Assembly (NCBI RefSeq): GCF_051014685.1
Contig: NW_027478532.1
Coordinates: forward strand, 496,001-560,000
Reading direction: 5' to 3'
Length of the DNA stretch: 64,000 nucleotides
DNA from: Ptiloglossa arizonensis
Taxonomy: Eukaryota > Arthropoda > Insecta > Hymenoptera > Colletidae
Shown here: positions 1 through 8,558 of the stretch, one piece after another
Position numbering within the stretch: the stretch's first letter is position 1
Layout of the letters: every line of letters begins with the position of its first letter
Notes under the pieces: generated by a model
Seen by the model: the letters and a program-made list of their open reading frames with translations, nothing else
Told to the model about the DNA's origin: nothing
The model's database searches: none
Translations under genes and position numbers: made by a program

Positions 1-210
1 CGAATAACTGGAATGGCCTAGGGGAAAACTACACATACCGTTGTAATCGGGCGAGTTTCTACTTTCAGATGCAACAGAAATTTTGCGGATTGGTCAATCC
101 GTTCGCGAGATGTGGCAGTTTGGAGGTAAGAAACGCTTGAGAATCTCAAAATTTTCGCAGTTCTGATGCTCGAAACGAATGACTAGAACGGCCTAGGGGA
201 AAAGTGCTCA

Positions 211-227
211 TACCGTTGTAATCGGGC
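211..227 (+). other. CENP-B-box-like 17-mer (one example; repeated in most monomers)
   Basis: The sequence TACCGTTGTAATCGGGC aligns to the mammalian CENP-B box consensus (Y-TTCG-TTGG-A-AR-CGGG-A) at 12 of 17 positions, and at 7 of the 9 positions known to be essential (CG, A and CGGG present; the leading TT replaced by AC). Every class A, B and C monomer with CGGG carries it. Most D and E monomers have CAGG, which removes an essential base. Similarity is seen in the sequence; binding by any CENP-B or pogo-like protein is inference, and a single match of this quality could be chance. Confidence 0.35.
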
Positions 228-576
228 GAGTTTCTACTTTCAGATGCAACAGAAATTTTGCGGCTTGATCAATCCGTTCGCGAGATATGGCTGTTTGGAG
301 ATAAGAAACGCTTTAGAAACTCAAAATTTTCGCAGCTTTATGCTCGAAACGAATAACTAGAACGGCCCAGGGGAAAAGTGCGCATACCGTTGTAATCGGG
401 CGAGTTTCTACTTTCAAATGCAACAGGAATTTTGCGGATTGGTCAATCCGTTCGCGAGATATGGCAGTTTGGAGGTAAGAAACGCTTGAGAAACTCAAAA
501 TTTTCGCAGTTCTGATTCTCGAAACGAATAACTAGAACGGCCCAGGGGAAAAGTGCGCATACCGTTGTAATCGGGC

Positions 577-671
577 GAGTTTCTACTTTCAAATGCAACA
601 GAAATTTTGCGGATTGATCAATCCGTTCGCGAGATATGGCAGTTTGGAGATAAGAAACGCTTTAGAAACTC
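577..671. other. 7-bp inverted repeat GAGTTTC / GAAACTC within the monomer (example)
   Basis: GAGTTTC at 577-583 and GAAACTC at 665-671 are reverse complements about 80 bases apart, and both arms are conserved in most monomers. In an RNA copy they could form a short stem enclosing the central palindrome. The arms are short and may be coincidental. Confidence 0.3.
610..625. other. Perfect 16-bp palindrome (one example; present in many monomers)
   Basis: CGGATTGATCAATCCG is its own reverse complement. It occurs in monomers with the ATTGATCAATCC form, for example also near 1145, 1315, 2355 and 3590. The commoner ATTGGTCAATCC form breaks only the central dyad, and the CTTGATCAATCC form keeps a shorter one. 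Just downstream TTCGCGAG contains TCGCGA, a second small palindrome. A cruciform or dimer-binding role is inference. Confidence 0.7.
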
Positions 672-679
672 AAAATTTT
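672..679. other. A4T4 tract (one example; in almost every monomer)
   Basis: AAAATTTT is conserved near the 3' end of nearly all monomers, and a shorter AAATTTT follows CAACAG in the middle, about 70 bases upstream. A4T4 is a classic intrinsically bent element. One or two tracts per 175 bases, not phased at about 10 bases, should give only local curvature. A few monomers carry AAAACTTT instead, mainly those ending CTGCTGCTCG. Confidence 0.6.
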
Positions 680-1043
680 CGCAGTTTTATGCTCGAAACG
701 AATAACTAGAACGGCCCAGGGGAAAAGTGCGCATACCGTTGTAATCGGGCGAGTTTCTACTTTCAAATGCAACAGAAATTTTGCGGATTGGTCAATCCGT
801 TCGCGAGAAATGCCAGTTTGGATGTAAGAAACGCTTGAGAAACTCAAAACTTTCGCAGTTCTGCTGCTCGAAACGAATAACTGGAATGGCCTAGGGGAAA
901 ACTACACATACCGTTGTAATCAGGCGAGTTTCTACTTTCAAATGCAACAGAAATTTTGCGGATTGGTCAATCCGTTCGCGAGATGTGGCAGTTTGGAGGT
1001 AAGAAACGCTTGAGAAACTCAAAATTTTCGCAGTTCTGATGCT

Positions 1044-1217
1044 CGAAACGAATGACTAGAACGGCCTAGGGGAAAAGTGCGCATACCGTTGTAATCGGGC
1101 GAGTTTCTACTTTCAGATGCAACAGAAAGTTTGCGGATTGATCAATCCGTTCGCGAGATATGGCAGTTTGGAGATAAGAAACGCTTTAGAAACTCAAAAT
1201 TTTCGCAGTTTTATGCT
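1044..1217 (+). repeat. Reference 174-bp monomer, class B (GACTAGAACGGCCTAGG)
   Basis: Class B has GACTAGAACGGCCTAGG after the anchor, then AAAGTGCGCATACCG and usually the CGGG form with CTTTCAGATGCAACAG. This copy has the short 3' end: GGAGATAAGAAACGC, TTTAGAAACTC, then CAGTTTTATGCT in place of CAGTTCTGATGCT, which removes one base. That substitution block accounts for nearly all 174-base steps. Many other class B monomers carry the long end and are 175 bases, for example at 6287 and 7860. Confidence 0.9.
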
Positions 1218-1566
1218 CGAAACGAATAACTAGAACGGCCCAGGGGAAAAGTGCGCATACCGTTGTAATCGGGCGAGTTTCTACTTTCAAATGCAACAGA
1301 AATTTTGCGGATTGATCAATCCGTTCGCGAGATATGGCAGTTTGGAGATAAGAAACGCTTTAGAAACTCAAAATTTTCGCAGTTTTATGCTCGAAACGAA
1401 TAACTAGAACGGCCCAGGGGAAAAGTGCGCATACCGTTGTAATCGGGCGAGTTTCTACTTTCAAATGCAACAGAAATTTTGCGGATTGGTCAATCCGTTC
1501 GCGAGAAATGCCAGTTTGGATGTAAGAAACGCTTGAGAAACTCAAAACTTTCGCAGTTCTGCTGCT

Positions 1567-1741
1567 CGAAACGAATAACTGGAACGGTCTAGGGGAAAAC
1601 TACACATACCGTTGTAATCAGGCGAGTTTCTACTTTCAAATGCAACAGAAATTTTGCGGATTGGTCAATCCGTTCGCGAGATATGGCAGTTTGGAGGTAA
1701 GAAACGCTTGAGAAACTCAAAATTTTCGCAGTTCTGGTGCT
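1567..1741 (+). repeat. Reference monomer, class D (ACTGGAACGGTCTAGG)
   Basis: Class D reads AACTGGAACGGTCTAGGGG, then AAAACTACACATACCG and usually ATCAGGCGAG with CTTTCAAATGCAACAG. It often follows a monomer ending in CTGCTGCTCG. It resembles class E but has TCT in place of TGT and CATACC in place of CACACC. Copies lie at 3839 and 8908 and recur through the whole window. Confidence 0.88.
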
Positions 1742-1916
1742 CGAAACGAATAACTGGAACGGTGTAGGGGAAAACTACACACACCGTTGTAATCAGGCGA
1801 GTTTCTACTTTCAAATGCAACAGAAATTTTGCGGATTGGTCAATCCGTTCGCGAGATATGGCAGTTTGGAGGTAAGAAACGCTTGAGAAACTCAAAATTT
1901 TCGCAGTTCTGGTGCT
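1742..1916 (+). repeat. Reference 175-bp monomer, class E (GGTGTAGGGG, CAGG)
   Basis: Class E is marked by ACTGGAACGGTGTAGGGG, then ACTACACACACCG, then ATCAGGCGAG, then CTTTCAAATGCAACAG. Its 3' end reads GGAGGTAAGAAACGC, TTGAGAAACTC, AAAATTTT and CGCAGTTCTG(A/G)TGCT. The CAGG form disrupts the CENP-B-like site. The next monomer (1917-2091) is nearly identical, with GCAGATTGG in place of GCGGATTGG, so the pair looks like a recent single-unit duplication. Related copies lie at 2791, 4189, 4364, 5937 and 7510 and are frequent from 26 to 50 kb. A sub-form reading GTTGTAGGGG appears from about 34.6 kb onward. Confidence 0.9.
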
Positions 1917-4363
1917 CGAAACGAATAACTGGAACGGTGTAGGGGAAAACTACACACACCGTTGTAATCAGGCGAGTTTCTACTTTCAAATGCAACAGAA
2001 ATTTTGCAGATTGGTCAATCCGTTCGCGAGATATGGCAGTTTGGAGGTAAGAAACGCTTGAGAAACTCAAAATTTTCGCAGTTCTGATGCTCGAAACGAA
2101 TAACTGGAATGGCCTAGGGGAAAACTACACACACCGTTGTAATCGGGCGAGTTTCTACTTTCAGATGCAACAGAAATTTTGCGGATTGGTCAATCCGTTC
2201 GCGAGATGTGGCAGTTTGGAGGTAAGAAACGCTTGAGAAACTCAAAATTTTCGCAGTTCTGATGCTCGAAACGAATGACTAGAACGGCCTAGGGGAAAAG
2301 TGCGCATACCGTTGTAATCGGGCGAGTTTCTACTTTCAGATGCAACAAAAAGTTTGCGGATTGATCAATCCGTTCGCGAGATATGGCAGTTTGGAGATAA
2401 GAAACGCTTTAGAAACTCAAAATTTTCGCAGTTTTATGCTCGAAACGAATAACTAGAACGGCCCAGGGGAAAAGTGCGCATACGGTTGTAATCGGGCGAG
2501 TTTCTACTTTCAAATGCAACAGAAATTTTGAGGATTGGTCAATCCGTTCGCGAGATATGGCAGTTTGGAGGTAAGAAACGCTTGAGAAACTCAAAATTTT
2601 GGCAGTTCTGATGCTCGAAACGAATAACTGGAGTGGCCTAGGGGAAAACTACACATACCGTTGTAATCGGGCGAGTTTCTACTTTCAGATGCAACAGAAA
2701 TTATGCGGATTGGTCAATCCGTTCGCGAGATATGGCAGTTTGGAGGTAAGAAACGCTTGAGAAACTCAAAATTTTCGCAGTTCTGGTGCTCGAAACGAAT
2801 AACTGGAACGGTGTAGGGGAAAACTACACACACCGTTGTAATCAGGCGAGTTTCTACTTTCAAATGCAACAGAAATTTTGCGGATTGGTCAAACCGTTCG
2901 CGAGATATGGCAGTTTGGAGGTAAGAAACGCTTGAGAAACTCAAAATTTTCGCAGTTCTGATGCTCGAAACGAATAACTGGAATGGCCTAGGGGAAAACT
3001 ACACATACCGTTGTAATCGGGCGAGTTTCTACTTTCAGATGCAACAGAAATTTTGCGGATTGGTCAATCCGTTCGCGAGATGTGGCAGTTTGGAGGTAAG
3101 AAACGCTTGAGAATCTCAAAATTTTCGCAGTTCTGATGCTCGAAACGAATGACTAGAACGGCCTAGGGGAAAAGTGCGCATACCGTTGTAATCGGGCGAG
3201 TTTCTACTTTCAGATGCAAGAGAAATTTTGCGGCTTGATCAATCCGTTCGCGAGATATGGCTGTTTGGAGATAAGAAACGCTTTAGAAACTCAAAATTTT
3301 CGCAGCTTTATGCTCGAAACGAATAACTAGAACGGCCCAGGGGAAAAGTGCGCATACCGTTGTAATCGGGCGAGTTTCTACTTTCAAATGCAACAGGAAT
3401 TTTGCGGATTGGTCAATCCGTTCGCGAGATATGGCAGTTTGGAGGTAAGGAACGCTTGAGAAACTCAAAATTTTCGCAGTTCTGATTCTCGAAACGAATA
3501 ACTAGAACGGCCCAGGGGAAAAGTGCGCATACCGTTGTAATCGGGCGAGTTTCTACTTTCAAATGCAACAGAAATTTTGCGGATTGATCAATCCGTTCGC
3601 GAGATATGGCAGTTTGGAGATAAGAAACGCTTTAGAAACTCAAAATTTTCGCAGTTTTATGCTCGAAACGAATAACTAGAACGGCCCAGGGGAAAAGTGC
3701 GCATACCGTTGTAATCGGGCGAGTTTCTACTTTCAAATGCAACAGAAATTTTGCGGATTGGTCAATCCGTTCGCGAGAAATGCCAGTTTGGATGTAAGAA
3801 ACGCTTGAGAAACTCAAAACTTTCGCAGTTCTGCTGCTCGAAACGAATAACTGGAACGGTCTAGGGGAAAACTACACATACCGTTGTAATCAGGCGAGTT
3901 TCTACTTTCAAATGCAACAGAAATTTTGCGGATTGGTCAATCCGTTCGCGAGATATGGCAGTTTGGACGTAAGAAACGCTTGAGAAACTCAAAATTTTCG
4001 CAGTTCTGATGCTCGAAACGAATAACTGGAATGGCCTAGGGGAAAACTACACATACCGTTGTAATCGGGCGAGTTTCTACTTTCAGATGCAACAGAAATT
4101 ATGCGGATTGGTCAATCCGTTCGCGAGATATGGCAGTTTGGAGGTAAGAAACGCTTGAGAAACTCAAAATTTTCGCAGTTCTGGTGCTCGAAACGAATAA
4201 CTGGAACGGTGTAGGGGAAAACTACACACACCGTTGTAATCAGGCGAGTTTCTACTTTCAAATGCAACAGAAATTTTGCAGATTGGTCAATCCGTTCGCG
4301 AGATATGGCAGTTTGGAGGTAAGAAACGCTTGAGAAACTCAAAATTTTCGCAGTTCTGGTGCT
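1917..4363 (+). repeat. Dispersed class E copies with GCAGATTGG (1917-2091 and 4189-4363)
   Basis: The uncommon TTTTGCAGATTGG variant occurs in class E monomers at 1917 and 4189, an offset of 2,272 bases (13 monomers). Each adjoins another class E monomer. This offset differs from the 2,970-base offset of the surrounding block, so different pieces of the first 5 kb were copied in separate events. Confidence 0.6.
2092..2266 (+). repeat. Reference monomer, class C (ACTGGAATGGCCTAGG)
   Basis: Class C reads AACTGGAATGGCCTAGGGG, then AAAACTACACATACCG, usually with CGGG and CTTTCAGATGCAACAG, and often GAGATGTGGCAG. A sub-form with GGAGTGG (2616, about 21,323, 23,768, 26,915, 27,965, 29,889, 30,589) marks particular duplicated blocks. 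Class C is very commonly followed by class B or class E, which is the strongest recurring neighbour rule in the array. Confidence 0.88.
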
Positions 4364-5412
4364 CGAAACGAATAACTGGAACGGTGTAGGGGAAAACTAC
4401 ACACACCGTTGTAATCAGGCGAGTTTCAACTTTCAAATGCAACAGAAATTTTGCGGCTTGATCAATCCGTTCGCGAGATATGGCTGTTTGGAGATAAGAA
4501 ACGCTTTAGAAACTCAAAATTTTCGCAGCTTTATGCTCGAAACGAATAACTAGAACGGCCCAGGGGAAAAGTGCGCATACCGTTGTAATCGGGCGAGTTT
4601 CTACTTTCAAATGCAACAGGAATTTTGCGGATTGGTTAATCCGTTCGCGAGATATGGCAGTTTGGATGTAAGAAACGCTTGAGAAACTCAAAATTTTCGC
4701 AGTTCTGATGCTCGAAACGAATAACTAGAACGGCCCAGGAGAAAAGTGCGCATACCGTTGTAATCGGGCGAGTTTCTACTTTGAAATGCAACAGGAATTT
4801 TGCGGATTGGTCAATCCGTTCGCGAGATATGGCAGTTTCGAGGTAAGAAACGCTTGAGAAACTCAAAATTTTCGCAGTTCTGATGCTCGAAACGAATGAC
4901 TAGAACGGCCTAGGGGAAAAGTTCGCATACCGTTGTAATCAGGCGAGTTTCTACTTTCAGATGCAACAGAAATTTTGCGGATTGGTCAATCCGTTCGCGA
5001 GATGTGGCAGTTTGGATGTAAGAAACGCTTGAGAAACTCAAAATTTTCGCAGTTCTGGTGCTCGAAACGAATAACTAGAACGGCCTAGGGGAAAACTACA
5101 CCTGCCGTTGTAATCGGGCGAGTTTCTACTTTCAGATGCAACAGAAATTTTGCGGATTGATCAATCCGTTCGCGAGATATGGCAGTTTGGAGATAAGAAA
5201 CGCTTGAGAAACTCAAAATCTTCGCAGTTCTGATGCTCGAAACGAATAACTGGAACGGTCTAGGGGAAAACTACACATACCTTTGTAATCGGGCGAGTTT
5301 CTACTTAAAGATGCAACAGAAATTTTGCGGATTGATCAATCCGTTCGCGAGATATGGCAGTTTGGAGATAAGAAACGCTTGAGAAACTCAAAATTTTCGC
5401 AGTTCTGATGCT

Positions 5413-8400
5413 AGAAACGAATGACTAGAACGGCCTAGGGGCGAAGTACGCATACCGTTTTAATCGGGCGAGTGTCTACTTTCAGATACAACAGAAATTA
5501 TGCGGATTGGACAATCCGTTCGCGAGATATGGCCGTTTGGATGTAAGAAACGCTTTAGAAACTCAAAATTTTCGCAGTTTTATGCTCGAAACGAATAACT
5601 AGAACGGCCCAGGGGAAGAGTGCGCATACCGTTGTAATCGGGCGAGTTTCTACTTTCAGATGCAACAGAAATATTGCGGATTGGTCAATCCGTTCGCGAG
5701 ATGTGGCAGTTTGGAGGTAAGAAACGCTTGAGAAACTCAAAATTTTCGCAGTTCTGATGCTCGAAACGAATGACTAGAACGGCCTAGGGGAAAAGTGCGC
5801 ATACCGTTGTAATCGGGCGAGTTTCTACTTTCAGATGCAACAGAAAGTTTGCGGATTGATCAATCCGTTCGCGAGATATGGCAGTTTGGAGGTAAGAAAC
5901 GCTTGAGAAACTCAAAATTTTCGCAGTTCTGGTGCTCGAAACGAATAACTGGAACGGTGTAGGGGAAAACTACACACACCGTTGTAATCAAGCGAGTTTC
6001 TACTTTCAAATGCAACAGAAATTTTGCGGATTGGTCAATCCGTTCGCGAGATATGGCAGTTTGGAGGTAAGAAACGCTTGAGAAACTCAAAATTTTCGCA
6101 GTTCTGATGCTCGAAACGAATAACTGGAATGGCCTAGGGGAAAACTACACATACCGTTGTAATCGGGCGAGTTTCTACTTTCAGATGCAACAGAAATTTT
6201 GCGGATTGGTCAATCCGTTCGCGAGATGTGGCAGTTTGGAAGTAAGAAACGCTTGAGAAACTCAAAATTTTCGCAGTTCTGATGCTCGAAACGAATGACT
6301 AGAACGGCCTAGGGGAAAAGTTCGCATACCGTTGTAATCAGGCGAGTTTCTACTTTCAGATGCAACAGAAATTTTGCGGATTGGTCAATCCGTTCGCGAG
6401 ATGTGGCAGTTTGGAGGTAAGAAACACTTGAGAAACTCAAAATTTTCGCAGTTCTGATGCTCGAAACGAATGACTAGAACGGCCTAGGGGAAAAGTGCGC
6501 ATACCGTTGTAATCGGGCGAGTTTCTACTTTCAGATGCAACAGAAATTTTGCGGATTGATCAATCCGTTCGCGAGATATGGCAGTTTGGAGATAAGAAAC
6601 GCTTTAGAAACTCGAAATTTTCGCAGCTTTATGCTCGAAACGAATAACTAGAACGGCCCAGGGGAAAAGTGCGCATACCGTTGTAATCGGGCGAGTTTCT
6701 ACTTTCAAATGCAACAGGAATTTTGCGAATTGGTTAATCCGTTCGCGAGATATGGCAGTTTGGATGTAAGAAACGCTTGAGAAACTCAAAATTTTCGCAG
6801 TTCTGATGCTCGAAACGAATAACTAGAACGGCCCAGGAGAAAAGTGCGCATACCGTTGTAATCGGGCGAGTTTCTACTTTGAAATGCAACAGGAATTTTG
6901 CGGATTGGTCAATCCGTTCGCGAGATATGGCAGTTTCGAGGTAAGAAACGCTTGAGAAACTCAAAATTTTCGCTGTTCTGATGCTAGAAACGAATGACTA
7001 GAACGGCCTAGGGGCGAAGTACGCATACCGTTGTAATCGGGCGAGTGTCTACTTTCAGATACAACAGAAATTATGCGGATTGGACAATCCGTTCGCGAGA
7101 TATGGCCGTTTGGATGTAAGAAACGCTTTAGAAACTCAAAATTTTCGCAGTTTTATGCTCGAAACGAATAACTAGAACGGCCCAGGGGAAGAGTGCGCAT
7201 ACCGTTGTAATCGGGCGAGTTTCTACTTTCAGATGCAACAGAAATATTGCGGATTGGTCAATCCGTTCGCGAGATGTGGCAGTTTGGAGGTAAGAAACGC
7301 TTGAGAAACTCAAAATTTTCGCAGTTCTGATGCTCGAAACGAATGACTAGAACGGCCTAGGGGAAAAGTGCGCATACCGTTGTAATCGGGCGAGTTTCTA
7401 CTTTCAGATGCAACAGAAAGTTTGCGGATTGATCAATCCGTTCGCGAGATATGGCAGTTTGGAGGTAAGAAACGCTTGAGAAACTCAAAATTTTCGCAGT
7501 TCTGGTGCTCGAAACGAATAACTGGAACGGTGTAGGGGAAAACTACACACACCGTTGTAATCAAGCGAGTTTCTACTTTCAAATGCAACAGAAATTTTGC
7601 GGATTGGTCAATCCGTTCGCGAGATATGGCAGTTTGGAGGTAAGAAACGCTTGAGAAACTCAAAATTTTCGCAGTTCTGATGCTCGAAACGAATAACTGG
7701 AATGGCCTAGGGGAAAACTACACATACCGTTGTAATCGGGCGAGTTTCTACTTTCAGATGCAACAGAAATTTTGCGGATTGGTCAATCCGTTCGCGAGAT
7801 GTGGCAGTTTGGAAGTAAGAAACGCTTGAGAAACTCAAAATTTTCGCAGTTCTGATGCTCGAAACGAATGACTAGAACGGCCTAGGGGAAAATTTCGCAT
7901 ACCGTTGTAATCAGGCGAGTTTCTACTTTCAGATGCAACAGAAATTTTGCGGATTGGTCAATCCGTTCGCGAGATGTGGCAGTTTGGAGGTAAGAAACAC
8001 TTGAGAAACTCAAAATTTTCGCAGTTCTGATGCTCGAAACGAATGACTAGAACGGCCTAGGGGAAAAGTGCGCATACCGTTGTAATCGGGCGAGTTTCTA
8101 CTTTCAGATGCAACAGAAATTTTGCGGATTGATCAATCCGTTCGCGAGATATGGCAGTTTGGAGATAAGAAACGCTTTAGAAACTCGAAATTTTCGCAGC
8201 TTTATGCTCGAAACGAATAACTAGAACGGCCCAGGGGAAAAGTGCGCATACCGTTGTAATCGGGCGAGTTTCTACTTTCAAATGCAACAGGAATTTTGCG
8301 GATTGGTTAATCCGTTCGCGAGATATGGCAGTTTGGATGTAAGAAACGCTTGAGAAACTCAAAATTTTCGCAGTTCTGATGCTCGAAACGAATAACTAGA

Positions 8401-8558
8401 ACGGCCCAGGAGAAAAGTGCGCATACCGTTGTAATCGGGCGAGTTTCTACTTTGAAATGCAACAGGAATTTTGCGGATTGGTCAATCCGTTCGCGAGATA
8501 TGGCAGTTTCGAGGTAAGAAACGCTTGAGAAACTCAAAATTTTCGCTGTTCTGACGCT
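5413..8558 (+). repeat. Nine-monomer higher-order repeat, two tandem copies (1,573 bp)
   Basis: Copies span 5413-6985 and 6986-8558, each with monomer order B, A, B, E, C, B, B, A, A. Shared private marks include GATGCTAGAAACG with GGGGCGAAGTACGC at each copy start, AAACTCGAAATTTTCG at about 6610 and 8183, CCCAGGAGAAAAG at about 6831 and 8404, and TAAGAAACACTTGAG in the second of the paired B monomers. Copies differ at few positions, for example TTTTAATCGGG versus TTGTAATCGGG near the start. Confidence 0.9.

Larger units (their letters stand above)
520..693 (+). repeat. Reference monomer, class A (ACTAGAACGGCCCAGG)
   Basis: Class A carries ACTAGAACGGCCCAGGGG and AAAGTGCGCATACCG, mostly with CGGG. 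It most often follows a monomer with the short TTTATGCT end. Two common sub-forms differ in the central block: CAACAGGAATTTTGCGG with ATTGGTCAATCC, or CAACAGAAATTTTGCGG with ATTGATCAATCC or CTTGATCAATCC. Two further sub-forms have GGATAACTAG after the anchor (for example near 17,820, 40,895 and 42,643) or AACCAG (34,084, 35,657, 36,006, 43,522, 49,291 and 62,047). Confidence 0.88.
1..3838 (+). repeat. Duplicated block: 1-868 repeated at 2971-3838 (17-monomer offset)
   Basis: The order class C, B, A, A, A is the same in both copies at an offset of 2,970 bases. Shared private marks prove common descent: GAATCTCAAA at 141 and 3111, and GATTCTCGAAAC at 515 and 3485. Similarity fades after the anchors at 869 and 3839, where one copy has class C and the other class D. 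The first copy may extend left of the window. Between the copies lie mixed monomers with a tandem E-E pair. Confidence 0.85.

Noticed and set aside
171..344. CCAAT box (ATTGG) and heat-shock-element-like GAA/TTC spacing
   Set aside because: ATTGG is part of the polymorphic palindrome, and the GAA/TTC triplets are not in the required five-base phase. No TATA box or start-site context accompanies them.
313..498. Dozens of similar 61- to 76-codon minus-strand open frames that look like a protein family
   Set aside because: They recur in step with the satellite. The one checked starts at TTG (rc of 496-498), and others also start at TTG or GTG. They run across monomer borders and change end with every 174/175 step. 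No domain, signal or coding bias is visible.
2267..2440. Recognition sites such as CCTAGG and TCGCGA repeated in each unit, suggesting a restriction-modification or recombinase target
   Set aside because: Both are short palindromes expected in a fixed monomer. CCTAGG is lost in class A (GGCCCAGG). No associated enzyme gene is present.
4359..4553. Plus-strand 64-codon frames beginning ATGCTCGAAACG
   Set aside because: These do have an ATG, but it is the conserved anchor of the satellite, and the frame is open only when the previous or next unit has particular variants. Nothing suggests a separate gene.
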